A stretch of 64,000 nt of DNA from Kalaharituber pfeilii (taxonomy: Eukaryota > Ascomycota > Pezizomycetes > Pezizales > Pezizaceae). A program made the translations under genes and the position numbers. Every line of letters begins with the position of its first letter. Position 1 is the stretch's first letter. Below the pieces are notes generated by a model that made no database searches, had not been told where the DNA came from, and was given only the letters and a program-made list of their open reading frames with translations. Below are positions 48,263-58,463 of the stretch, one piece after another. The stretch covers positions 2,046,001-2,110,000 of the forward strand of contig WHUZ01000003.1 of the NCBI GenBank assembly GCA_015179045.1, in the 5' to 3' direction.

Positions 48263-48345
48263 TCGAGAAAAAAGAAATCTAAGATCTGCCACCGACGCCA
48301 CCAGACCAGGATTTCAGGATATACCAAGGAAGCAAAACAAGCATC

Positions 48346-51300
48346 ATGGCGAAAGAAGGCACGAGCGCACCCCAGCAAGCCGGATCTGCAGACCTGGCCA
48401 CCATATTGAGAATCACACCGCGCATATCGGAAAAACTAAGGGACGAAAATGACTACCCAGCCTGGGTAGTGGAAGCTCAAAGGCAACTTCGCCGCCAGAA
48501 ACTATTGGAGATAGTAGACGGGACTACACCCAGGCCATCGTCTGGAGCAACAGATTGGGACGATAAGTCAGATAAAGCCCTCGACTACTTAATGGATAGC
48601 TGCGAGAAAGAAGCACAGCTGAAAATCAGGGCAGCTCCAAATGCGGCCGAGGCATGGAAAATTTTGAAGGACAATTATGAAGGACAAACCAGAATTCACC
48701 TGTCCTCACTTCTCATGAATGTAACCCACTTAAAGTTCGATGACAGAAAAGACTCCCTTTCTGACCATATCACGGAATTCGAACGCCGATGGCTCAAACT
48801 TGCGCAATCCGCCAGCACAGGATCCACAGTCACATCATCACTTGCGGCAGGAATTCATCCTTTTTGTCAAAGTGATGGTTGGAAAGCGACAATGCTGCTA
48901 GCCTCGTTACCACGTATGCAACCTTATCAGAATATCATTGATAATATCACCTCAAAAGAAGACAAGCCCACCTACGCCAGTGTGGTAATGAGGTTGAAGG
49001 AAGTAACACCCCGGAAAAGATCATCCAAAGACGAAATAACAATAGACCCTCAGGCGGCCCTCACTATCACTCAGGAATCCAAAAAGAAAGTACGATGCTG
49101 GCACTGTAAACGAGCCGGGTATCCAGGAACAAACCATGACGAAAAGGACTGCAGATATAAGAACAAGCAAACTAAAGAGGCTCTTGTAATGGAAGAGGAG
49201 GAAAGAAAAGAAAAAGAGGAAAAAAAGGAGAAGTTCTTATTCATGTTATCTCAATCCACCAGCAGATCCTCTGCGTGGAACGTGGATTGTGCGGCGACCA
49301 CCCATGTTACATATGATGTAAACGACCTCATTGATCCTCAGGAATGGCATGAGGAAATAAAAGGAGCATCAGGCACGGTACTGTCCACACATAAAGGAAC
49401 AGTAAAAGTCGGCAACCTCGTCCTGGCCGACGTCCTCGCCATTCCAACCTGCCCAAGAAAGTTAATCAGCTGGGGAGCATTAGAGGACGCCGGTGCAGAC
49501 ATAAGAATGCAGAATGGAGAGGGAACCATCACACAGGATGGGAAAGTGACTCGCATCGTTAAGCAGGGAAAGTTCAGAATTATTCAACTTGAAAAGAATG
49601 AGGCGATGTCACTAGAACGTGAATGGCATGAAAGATATGGGCACTTCCCCCTCTCCTCATTTCGACTTATCCCAGAAGCTCCCCCCTCCCTCCTACGTCG
49701 ACCGCGCGAGGAATGCGATGCTTGCATGAAAGGTAGCATGACGAAACCAATGGCAGCCTCCCAATTTAATAAGATTCGAACAAAAGAAGTGGGAGAGCTT
49801 GTTCACTCTGATGTATGTGGACCTTACCCAACCGAAGGCGTGGGACATAAGAGATACTTCGTTACCTTAGTTGATGATTACTCCCGGATCACATTGGCAC
49901 GAGCAACAGGCACAAAATCCGAAGCTGGTAAGGCATTTCGAGAGATGGTTGAGCAGTTCGAACGAGCCTTCGGACGGCCTGTTAAAGAAATAAGGACCGA
50001 TTTCGGCGGAGAATATTATTCAAATGAGACCAAGGAATGGGCGTCAAAAAGGGGAACGACTATACGACCAACTGTAGCCCATCACAGTCAGACCAATGCA
50101 GTACCAGAAAGAACCAACCGCATCATAGCCTCGATGATCCGAAACAATCTGTTCGGAAGTGGTCTCCCGAAAAACCTCTGGCCATATGCAATGGAATATG
50201 TAGTGTTTGTGAAAAATAGGCTGCCACACATCACCTTAGGAGGAAAGGCCCCGCTGGAGATAGCCCGACCTGGAACCAACATTCAAGAAGAACGGTCGAC
50301 CTTTCGAGCATTCGGAGAACCTGTATATGCACATACATACAACGAAGGAAAACTATCAGAACGTGCCATAGCAGCCAGAATACTCACACCTTCTCTTACT
50401 CATGGGATCTACCGAGTGCTTCTAGCAAACAATAGGATAACTACTGCGAAGAATCCACGAAGGAGAGACCCAAGGAGTAATCCAATAGAAATCACCATAG
50501 ATAAGAATGCAGTACTATCCCAACCAGAGAATCAACGACAAGAAAAGCAGAGCCAGCTCGTACCAGGCAGTTTTCCAAATCCAGAGTCCAGACCAACTAC
50601 ACCAGAACCTCATGCTGAGCCAGAAACAAGAAAGAGCTCTCCGTCACTTCCTCATGTTGAGCCAGAAATGAGAAAGAATGGCTCTCCGTCATTTCTGGAT
50701 GGAGGATGGACAAGCTACGGAAGCACATTCCCGGAAGCCATAGCGGCACGAGCCGCTGAAAGGCAGTTGTTTCAGGAGGTGGCGGAGCCGAGCCAAGACC
50801 AACCACAGCTGCGGCGATCTGCAAGATTAAACAAAGGAACTGATTCCAGGGTGAGACTGGACGAAGACCCAGGGTATGTGCATGAGGCACATATTACTGT
50901 AACCGAAGCACTGGAGAGTCCGGAGGCGTCGAAATGGGAACTGGCGATAAACAGGGAGCTCGAACAGCTGAAGAAGCTTAAAGTATTTGATTGGGTAGAT
51001 GATGTGCCAGCTGGAAAGAAGGCAGTAGATACGAAATGGGTACTGAAGGAGAAGGAAGAGAAAGCGCCAGACGACCCCAAGAGGTATAAAGCTCGGTTAA
51101 CCGCTCGCGGCTTTACCCAACGGCCAGGAATCGATTTTACAGAGACATACGCGCCGGTCTGTCGGGAGGAGTCGTGGAGGCTGGTGATCTGTGAAGCTCT
51201 GCGAAGAGAGATGGTAGTGGAACAGTTTGACGTGGAGTCTGCATTCCTTAATGGGCCATTGGATGAAGAAATATATGTGAAGGACCAGCATGCTACAGGG

Positions 51301-52368
51301 GACAGAGCATGGAGGCTGAAAAAGGCACTGTACGGACTCAAGCAGGCAGCCCACAATTGGAATCAACTCATCCATCGGATCCTCACAGAACTTGGATTTC
51401 ACAGGTGCCCGGACGACCCAGGCCTGTATCTCACGGCCTCAGGGATGATCTGTATCCATGTGGATGATCTGCTGGTGGCATTCACAACAAGACTCCTGCT
51501 TGACGAGTGGTATGAAAAAGTGACACAACAGGTTGTACTGGAGCGAAGAGGCGAACCCCGGAAATTTCTTGGTATGTCACTGAAATGGGAACCAGGTCAA
51601 GTAATCATTAACGGGCCCCATTCCATACGAAAGGCAGCAAGTGTCTATGGGGTCACAGAACAGGTGCAATCTCTCTACCCAATCGACAGTTCTAGAAATT
51701 CCGCGGCAAATGTGAAAAGGTTCCAGGGAATGGTTGGGAGCCTCCTCTTCATGGCCAGAATGTGGAGACCGGACATCCGGTATGCAGTGGCAAGACTGAG
51801 TCTCAAAAGCCATAACCCTGAAGGCAAAGACGAAAGGAGAGCGGAACAATTGATCAGCTATCTCACAATGACAGCCAACAGGGGTATTGTGCTCCAGGCT
51901 TTGGATCCCACCATCAAAGTGTTCTGTGACGCGGGAGAAGAAAACTTAGAGGAGAAGCCCACCACTGGGATAGTGGTCATGACCGGGAAATCACCCCTTG
52001 GATGGACAGCAGAAAAACAGCCCAATATAGTGCTGTCATCAACAGAATCGGAATATGTGGCCTTGTCCTCTGCCGCACAATCGGGGTTGTGGTTCGGCAA
52101 GGTTTTGGAATTTATGGGCTACCACCAGTGCCAGCCGGTGCTGGTCACGGACTGTGAAGGGGCCGCAAAGTTAGCCAAGCACCCGGATTTCCACAAACGG
52201 ACAAAGCACATACGAAGGCGTTACCACTTCGTGCGGGAATGCGTTGAGAAGGGGGAGCTGACCGTGGAATGGGTGGAGGGGAAGGAGAATCCTGCTGATA
52301 TGCTAACAAAACCTGTCACAGGAGCGAGGTTCTTATATTTGAGGAAGAAGTGTGGAATGACGGACTAG
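48346..52368 (+). CDS. copia Gag-Pol polyprotein (1340 residues)
   Basis: Domains in order: Gag (1-245); a zinc knuckle variant CWHC..H..C near 250-270; an aspartic protease whose active site reads VDCAATTH near 313 (usual D-[ST]-G replaced by D-C-A); a GAG-pre-integrase HERYGH..C..C region near 425-465; an integrase with HSDV (about 487), TDFGGE (551) and E (587), giving the D(35)E spacing; a basic linker with PEPHAEPE repeats; reverse transcriptase from about 860 with FDVESAFLNG, LYGLKQA and HVDD in place of YVDD; RNase H with CDAG, SSTESEY and ADMLTKP near the end. Single frame, no stop, so Gag and Pol are made as one product. Confidence 0.96.
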   Translation: MAKEGTSAPQQAGSADLATILRITPRISEKLRDENDYPAWVVEAQRQLRRQKLLEIVDGTTPRPSSGATDWDDKSDKALDYLMDSCEKEAQLKIRAAPNAAEAWKILKDNYEGQTRIHLSSLLMNVTHLKFDDRKDSLSDHITEFERRWLKLAQSASTGSTVTSSLAAGIHPFCQSDGWKATMLLASLPRMQPYQNIIDNITSKEDKPTYASVVMRLKEVTPRKRSSKDEITIDPQAALTITQESKKKVRCWHCKRAGYPGTNHDEKDCRYKNKQTKEALVMEEEERKEKEEKKEKFLFMLSQSTSRSSAWNVDCAATTHVTYDVNDLIDPQEWHEEIKGASGTVLSTHKGTVKVGNLVLADVLAIPTCPRKLISWGALEDAGADIRMQNGEGTITQDGKVTRIVKQGKFRIIQLEKNEAMSLEREWHERYGHFPLSSFRLIPEAPPSLLRRPREECDACMKGSMTKPMAASQFNKIRTKEVGELVHSDVCGPYPTEGVGHKRYFVTLVDDYSRITLARATGTKSEAGKAFREMVEQFERAFGRPVKEIRTDFGGEYYSNETKEWASKRGTTIRPTVAHHSQTNAVPERTNRIIASMIRNNLFGSGLPKNLWPYAMEYVVFVKNRLPHITLGGKAPLEIARPGTNIQEERSTFRAFGEPVYAHTYNEGKLSERAIAARILTPSLTHGIYRVLLANNRITTAKNPRRRDPRSNPIEITIDKNAVLSQPENQRQEKQSQLVPGSFPNPESRPTTPEPHAEPETRKSSPSLPHVEPEMRKNGSPSFLDGGWTSYGSTFPEAIAARAAERQLFQEVAEPSQDQPQLRRSARLNKGTDSRVRLDEDPGYVHEAHITVTEALESPEASKWELAINRELEQLKKLKVFDWVDDVPAGKKAVDTKWVLKEKEEKAPDDPKRYKARLTARGFTQRPGIDFTETYAPVCREESWRLVICEALRREMVVEQFDVESAFLNGPLDEEIYVKDQHATGDRAWRLKKALYGLKQAAHNWNQLIHRILTELGFHRCPDDPGLYLTASGMICIHVDDLLVAFTTRLLLDEWYEKVTQQVVLERRGEPRKFLGMSLKWEPGQVIINGPHSIRKAASVYGVTEQVQSLYPIDSSRNSAANVKRFQGMVGSLLFMARMWRPDIRYAVARLSLKSHNPEGKDERRAEQLISYLTMTANRGIVLQALDPTIKVFCDAGEENLEEKPTTGIVVMTGKSPLGWTAEKQPNIVLSSTESEYVALSSAAQSGLWFGKVLEFMGYHQCQPVLVTDCEGAAKLAKHPDFHKRTKHIRRRYHFVRECVEKGELTVEWVEGKENPADMLTKPVTGARFLYLRKKCGMTD

Positions 52369-52474
52369 ACTGTTGGAATGAGTGGGTATCGCCATGTTGG
52401 AATGATTGGGTATCACCATGGATGGGGATTATGGGAATGGGAATGCACTGGGGATGAGATGAGGTGCTAGATCA

Positions 52475-52482
52475 CGGGGGGG
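52475..52482 (+). other. polypurine tract
   Basis: A run of G just before the 3' LTR, preceded by ATCAC. Serves to prime plus-strand DNA synthesis in this family. Confidence 0.7.
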
Positions 52483-52745
52483 TGTTGGAGAAACGTTAAT
52501 CTAGCCCCTCGCCCATGCATGAGGCTTATGCGGGTCGGAGGAATTGTTGTGCCGTCGGATGGTTTGTGAGTGCGACGGAGGGATGGTTGGACCAATAGGG
52601 AGAACTGTGGGGAGGGGCCTTCAGCCAGTGTGCGGGTATATGTATGGGTTGACTTCTCATTCTGTTTTTTATCATCATTATGTCGAATACGGATAGTTGC
52701 TATTGAATGCAGTATTATTCCTGTCATAGCAGCGTGAACTTTACA
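52483..52745 (+). repeat. copia 3' LTR
   Basis: 263 bp, apparently identical to the 5' LTR, followed by TSD CTTTG. Confidence 0.95.
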
Positions 52746-52917
52746 CTTTGTGTGTCGGATATAGAGACTTGCAACGAATTGTATACACAGTATAAGTCGC
52801 TGTTAATTAGTATTTCTACCTGTGGCGGCAGACAACGGCAGCGGAGGGGGGCGAGGGAGCGCAGAGAGGACGAATAGAATGATCAGGAACCAGACGGAGA
52901 TTATTGATGGCCAAGAC

Positions 52918-52989
52918 TTTTTTCTTTCTTTCTTTTTTTTTTTTTGGTTCACGTAACCCCGCATACAGGCTACCGGTCTATGGCAGGGA
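52918..52989 (-). mobile_element. family B tail
   Basis: T-rich run, CACGTAACCCCGCATACAGG, TATGGCAGGGA. TSD at least CAAGAC (52912-52917, 52996-53001), possibly longer with mismatches. Confidence 0.8.
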
Positions 52990-55061
52990 GATTGACAAGA
53001 CAACGGACGAGAAGAAAAGGAACTATCTACTGTGGTTCACCACTTTCCCGGACACCCCACTTTCCCGGACACATTTACCACCAAAATTGCGCAACTTTCG
53101 CACTCAATATCTCAACAACCACAACAGCATTTGTGAATGCACTTTGTGTAGCTATTAGGCAAAGTGAATTCTTACTATCTAGTACTTTTCTTCATCAAAA
53201 ATTGTGGTTGCAAAGGGATTACCAGTACTGGATAGGATACGATCTGCGGATAGGAAGCGACCGGGATTAGAGTACCCTCCCCCAATTACCAACACAGTCA
53301 ATATTTCATTGAATAGTAAATACATATATACGATGCTGTGAGTATGGGCCAAATTGAGTGCGCTGATTCTAAATCTGCAGTCAAAAGAATGAAAAAGCTA
53401 CATCTAAAGTATCTACAATTTTATACACCTCACTACCTTGCAGAATACCCCCCTCCAGCATTCACGAGCTCATACTCATCTTACAGCATTCCACCCACTA
53501 GTACATTGCTGGCAGTGGTGCCTCCAGTGTTATAGTATGATAAGAGATTAGCAGAAGCTCAAGGCTTGCACTATAGCACTGTACGTACCTTCTTATATAG
53601 AGCCTAAATCTATTTTTTAGTTCAAATTAGTGACTTCAAGCACGTCACCTCTGTTGTGACTTCAGCAACTTCCATTCTGACCTAGCTGGCTGCGAATTGA
53701 CTTCTATAGATCTAGGAGCTCATGTAGATGCTGCACCTTCTCTCCCAAACACCTCACAGCTCTAGTACTATGAGAGTTTAACTCTAAAAGCTCTACTGCA
53801 CCACCACTCTACTATCAGCTTCAACCCTTACCTCACCCTAACCACAATAGCTCATTGCCTACACTATTGCCCATATCCTTGACTACATCCTTACTTATCA
53901 TAGCCACAGCTATAGTGTTTGTACTTGACTCATAGTTCAGCAACAGCTATTTAACTGTTTTGGCTCGGTTAAGTAGCTACTTCTGTTATTTTTGAGAAGT
54001 TAATAAAAAAATACCAGTAACTGCCTGTTAACTCTTAATAGAAGGATATACTGGTTTCTTGTATCACTGATGAGATATTACTACCTGCTCTTGTACTAGG
54101 TTCTACTTCAATCCTAGTAGAGTTGACTCTGGTTATAATATAGGTAAGATTCCGACCGATTTCTTTACTATAACTAGTTTTTACTATAGCAAACGCACTT
54201 TCTTTACCTGTATACATAAAAAATCTGGCCCATCCCTTCACTACAGTGAGTTTTTCACTAAAAAGAGGTTTATTATAGCCAGAATTACTTGTATTCAAAT
54301 TATCATAAGCCTTACTTTATCGAGCTCCTCCTCTACTATCTTCTATATGTTCTAGTGATTCTCACATCAGTGTAAGTCTCAAATTCACACATATTACCAC
54401 TTGACAGCATCCTTCCATGCTCTCCGTGCTAGTTATATAGATGAGAGCTAGAAAAATACTAGAGAGGAGAAGAGGTAGCAGAGCCACCTAGTATATAGCT
54501 GAATTCTTGGAGGTAGAGCTGCTAGAGACTCAGATATCTGAAGAAGTAGTGGCATTTGTATGCACTCTTCTACCCAATATATATGGAGCTTGATTCCAAA
54601 CCGGTATCTTCAATTCTCCTCCTCTGAAGAGCTAAATAAGATTGAGATTAATAACTAGAAAAATATATGAACTTTTGGAAATATATATAATAGTACTTAC
54701 AATGCTATACAATAGATCTTGAGTTTCTACTAACCTTATATTATAATTTAGTCCTCACAACCCCGTCGCCATCAGTAGGCAGGCGAGTAGTGTATTTTAG
54801 AATGGGTATAAGCTTATGAGGGCCGGAGGGGGGTATTCTGCAAGGTAGTGAGGTGTATAAAATTGTAGATGCTGTAGATATAGCTTTTTGGTCCTTTTGA
54901 CTGCAGATTTAAAATCAGCGTACTCAATTTAGCCCATACTCAAGGCATCACATATGTGTATTTACTATTCTGTGAAATATTGACTGCATTTGGTAGTTGG
55001 GGAGGGTACTCTAATCCCGGTCGCTTCCTATCCGCAGATCGTATCCTATCCAGTACTGGTA

Positions 55062-55529
55062 TGGCTTGTCGCATTTTTGTTGGAAGGCTTGGCATTTATT
55101 TGTATGGGATCCCCATACAAATGTCACCACCCCCGAATTCTGCATGCTACACCTGCAATCAATTCATAAAAAAAACTCAGACTCTCACATTCAATAGCAT
55201 CACTCAGTCGGAAACTATGAACAATGTAGTTAGGTAATACCTGTAATGGTTGTGAAATTATTCACAATATTCATATTTCCCATAGAAACCATTTGTATGA
55301 GAACAACGCCCAAAAGTAGATAGTTGTACACCAACTCTACAATTCAACAGATGAAAGTGAACTAAATGCAGCACCTTACTATACCTCTTCAGGTGATTCT
55401 TGACATATACTATCATAGCTATTGTAATTAGCGTTGAAGAGTAGAACTACATTCGAGTCTGATAAACATTTTGTATGGAGATCCCATACAAATAAATGCC
55501 AAGCCTTCCAACGTAAATGCGACAAGCCA
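55062..55529. mobile_element. 468 bp MITE nested in the right arm
   Basis: Inverted repeats of at least 47 bp starting TGGCTTGTCGCATTT, two or three mismatches. TA duplicated at 55060-55061 and 55530-55531. The left arm of the outer element preserves the empty site (CAGTACTGGTAAT). Confidence 0.93.
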
Positions 55530-55678
55530 TAATCTCTTTGCACCCACAAATTTTGATGAAGAAAAGTGCTAGATAGCAAGAATTACACTTTGTCTAATAG
55601 CTACACAAAGTGCATTCACAGATACTGTTGTGGTTGTTGAGATATTGAGTGCAAAAGTTGCGCAGTTTTGGTGGTAAT

Positions 55679-55797
55679 GTGTCCGGGAAAGTGGGGTGTC
55701 CGGGAAAGTGGGGTGTCCGGGAAAGTGGGGTGTCCGGGAAAGTGGGGTGTCCGGGAAAGTGGGGTGTCCGGGAAAGTGGGGTGTCCGGGAAAGTGGT
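55679..55797. repeat. 17 bp minisatellite, seven units
   Basis: GTCCGGG recurs at 55681, 55698, 55715, 55732, 55749, 55766 and 55783, an exact 17 bp period. The corresponding left arm (53041-53080) has two units. Confidence 0.98.
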
Positions 55798-55808
55798 GAA
55801 CCACAGTA

Positions 55809-56400
55809 CAGAACGGCCAGGTAGGGCCCGTATATACATGATAAGCTCATCGGCTACGAACACAGTACAAAGGCAGCGACAGGTGCAAAATTTTCACAAT
55901 GGCAATCACGATGAGCCATGGGGCTGCTTGGGCAGGCAGGCGGGCTACAGCCGGCAACTGGCCAGTTGATTATAGTTTCGAGCTGTGACAGCGATTGTAG
56001 TTGTCTGCCGCTGCTAATTGCTCAAGACCTCGCTCACAGTTCAGGGTGACAGCAAGGGAGTTGGCGCACTTCAGACCTATCAACGTTCTGTAAAATAACT
56101 TATTTCTACTTTCTTAGAGTTCAGCAACGAATTACCTTTACTACACGTCCCTCTCCGTACCAGTTTTAGAGTTTTAGACTGTTCGAGAATGACCATATCC
56201 TCTCTGGGGTACCTTTTTTGTGCTTTCACTGCCCCTTTTCCCTGGTATTTTATCTCACCGGGCGCCTGAGTCTTCATACGTAGGATAAATTGGAAGGCAG
56301 ATCCTTCCTCTAGATAGCCATCGACTACGTGATTTTATATCGGTAACTCATACTCGGCTTGATCATGACCTCCTACACTGTATTTTATTCCCGGCCATAC
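55809..56400. other. no gene seen
   Basis: Short frames, a basic minus-strand 65-codon frame at 56080-56277 without motifs. Confidence 0.35.
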
Positions 56401-56502
56401 TGTAACGGTTTCTACGATGATGTAGTAAATAGATTAACTTAGGACGACGCTTGGTGCTTGACCTTCGAGAGGGCAGCTCTTGCTAGCCCTTCGAATAGTC
56501 AA

Positions 56503-56539
<37 letters not shown>

Positions 56540-56977
56540 TCACATGACCCCGCATGCGGCTCTTCGCCATGGCAGGACAATAGTCAACCCTAAGTGCCTA
56601 CTGTATAATGTGATTGCTATCTATGCTACCTTAACAGATCTCCAGCAGCTTCAGCAGTTCAGTAACTCCGTCAACAGTTATCCCATAGCTCCGGTGCAGC
56701 TGCAGCTATTCCCATAGCTCCGGTGCGGCTATAGCTATCTCCATAGCTCCGGCCCTGACTGTTTCTCCGAGGTGTGGCTGTTCTTCCGGAATCTCCGGTC
56801 CGTGCCCGAGGCACTGTCTTACCGCTTTGACCATGCCGGCATTACTTATGATGCACCTCCGTACCCAACCCATGTTTCATTGCCAGACTGTAGCTATCAG
56901 TTGATCAGGCCGAATCGTCACTAGCAGCTTTACAGATCAATATGGGTGGATATCCCTTTCGCGGGTAGACCGTGACA
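56401..56977 (+). mobile_element. solo LTR, family 2
   Basis: Starts TGTAACGGTTTCTACGAT and ends TAGACCGTGACA (imperfect inverted ends). 5 bp TSD CATAC at 56396-56400 and 56978-56982. Homologous in inverted orientation to 12,371-12,831. Contains GCTCCGG-type tandem motifs and a family B insert. No internal retroelement region remains. Confidence 0.92.
56507..56578 (-). mobile_element. family B tail inside the solo LTR
   Basis: Poly(T), CACATGACCCCGCATGCGG, CCATGGCAGGAC. TSD AATAGTCAACCCT at 56494-56506 and 56579-56591. Confidence 0.95.
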
Positions 56978-56998
56978 CATACTCTGAAAACCTACATG

Positions 56999-57044
56999 CG
57001 TGCCGTAAGCGGGGTTACGTGATTTAAAAAAAAAAAAAAAAAAA
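56999..57044 (+). mobile_element. family B mini-tail (46 bp)
   Basis: CGTGCCGTAAGCGGGGTTACGTG plus poly(A), written here in two parts of the B end; TSD AAAACCTACATG at 56987-56998 and 57045-57056. It sits just outside the LTR's right TSD. Confidence 0.9.
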
Positions 57045-57149
57045 AAAACCTACATGTGCAGTTATGGGACAAAAAAAATATATATTAAAAAAAAACAAAA
57101 GGACCTCTGATAAGTACAAAATTCCATGCGCATGAGCGAGGTAAAACCA

Positions 57150-58075
57150 GCCTTTTTTTTTTTTTTTTTTTTTAAAAAGATCATTACTCGCATGCCGCCC
57201 TAGGTGCTACGGCGAGATTTAATACATAGGAGATAGAGAAAAATTAAGATTGAAACTAGGCCCCGTTTCTCCCCCACCCACCCGGGTCCTTCACCTGTAA
57301 CTGCACGCTTCCGAAAAGGCTTAGCGCCCCGCCCAGTCTAACATCGCCGCCAGCGAGTCTCTTCCCTCCTCCTCTGTCTTCGGAGGTTCTCGCACCGCCT
57401 CCTGGCCCCCGGCCATCTCCACCTCCATGCTCTGCATCCTTCCCAGCTATGTTCCGCTGTCTCCTCACCTTCCCCACACTATCGGCACTCCGGACTCTCC
57501 GCCTTATCCTCGCAATAGCCCTCGGGGGGCACGCGAGTAATGATATTAAAAAAAAAAAAAAAAAAAAAATCTGCGCCTTACCTACGCTGAACTTCGAGGC
57601 CCGTAGGCCTTTCCCTCCCAGCAGGCTCGCTAATGTGGCTGTCAGTCCCTCCAGTCGCTGTAGAGGTCTGTACTTCAGTCTCAGCCTATCTCTTTCCTCC
57701 GCTCGTCAGGCTTTTGCTTCCAGGTGCATACCAGCCTCCGTGACCACTGCAGGCTGGTAGGGCAGCAGGGCGCCGATCTTGGCTGCCCTGCTGCTCTCTT
57801 GTTGCACTCCAGGCCCTTGTGGCCTTTGACCCATATAGCTGCCACGTCCATTCCCCCTCGGGGCGCCCTGCCCTCCCAGGATTTCCTGACTGTGTGCTGC
57901 CCCTCTGGGTGTTCGGCGGCCTTCGGTTATGGCTTTGAACCTCTGGAGGGTTACTTTGGAGCCCGTTTCCAGGAGTATCTCCTCGTTCCCTTCCTCTAAG
58001 GCTTTTGCCATCGCCACTAGCTCTGCATCATTCAGCATGGCTCTCGCGCCCATGTATAGAGAGGCTGGCTTGCCC
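57150..58075 (-). mobile_element. LINE 3' fragment (RNase H to tail)
   Basis: The minus strand encodes LNDAELVAMAKALEEGNEEI and ETGSKVTLQR (RNase H, 57,930-58,040), a degenerate H..GN..AA stretch, the finger region near 57,470 and a family A end with poly(T) near 57,152-57,215. Interrupted by the family A tail at 57,507. Confidence 0.75.
57507..57569 (+). mobile_element. family A tail in the antisense LINE
   Basis: CCTCGCAATAGCCCTCGG..GGGCACGCGAG and poly(A). TSD approximately CGCCTTA at 57500-57506 and 57574-57580. Confidence 0.8.
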
Positions 58076-58463
58076 TTCCACAGGCCTTCTTTCTTTGTTT
58101 CTTAAATGGCTACGACGAGATAAATACATAGGAAATGGGGCCAAATAGAAGAAAAAACTTGATGAAAAATAAAAGATAAACATCAAACTTTTGCCTAAAA
58201 CAAAAAATAATAAACAAAACAAAAAATAAAAATGAAAAAAGAACTAAATCTAAAAAAAACTTTCCCGCATGCACTGACAACAGTTAATTGCCTTTTTGAG
58301 AATACAATACTTAACGACTACCCTTACACTAACCGCATGTGAGCAAACATGTGCTACCTATGAACATCGAGGATTACTTTAGAGGGGGTTGAGCGTGATC
58401 TCATTGCTGGTGATATCGTAGAAGTCCAAAAGTGTCCTCATCCCTACGCCCAACGTGGTCAAT
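58076..58463. other. short LINE-tail remnant and unassigned sequence
   Basis: TGGCTACGACGAGATAAATA (58105 on) is an eroded minus-strand family A end. The rest is A-rich or unassigned. Confidence 0.45.

Larger units (their letters stand above)
47987..52745 (+). mobile_element. intact Ty1/copia LTR retrotransposon
   Basis: 4759 bp, two 263 bp LTRs that look identical by eye, 5 bp TSD CTTTG (47982-47986, 52746-52750), a primer-binding-like TGGTAGCA immediately after the 5' LTR, one open Gag-Pol frame and a G-rich polypurine run before the 3' LTR. Everything needed for recent autonomous transposition appears present. Confidence 0.97.
47545..52790 (-). pseudogene. unrecognised minus-strand frame split by two insertions
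   Basis: The C-terminal 110 codons (47545-47890; ..LDQIGHWYGIHAYNSIKLF.. to HRFYDLASFK stop) continue on the far side of the copia element (52,746 on) once the family B tail and the copia element are removed with their TSDs. This restores an open frame of about 130 codons back to a stop. I do not recognise the product. It could be a real exon or a chance frame. Confidence 0.3.
53030..55806. mobile_element. 2.8 kb element with about 430 bp TIRs and TA target
   Basis: Ends CTGTGGTTCACCACTTTCCC on both strands, flanked by TA (53028-53029, 55807-55808). Inverted arms pair from 53030 to about 53480 and from about 54800 to 55806 (allowing for the nested MITE at 55062-55529). Both arms carry a 17 bp unit (GTCCGGGAAAGTGGGGT): two copies left, seven right. 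The 1.3 kb centre is AT-rich and has no transposase frame. Likely non-autonomous. Confidence 0.88.

Noticed and set aside
55679..55797. CRISPR-like array
   Set aside because: 17 bp head-to-tail units without spacers, lying in a transposon arm.
57256..57477. Minus-strand glycine-rich small protein
   Set aside because: Part of the C-terminal coding tail of a LINE remnant.
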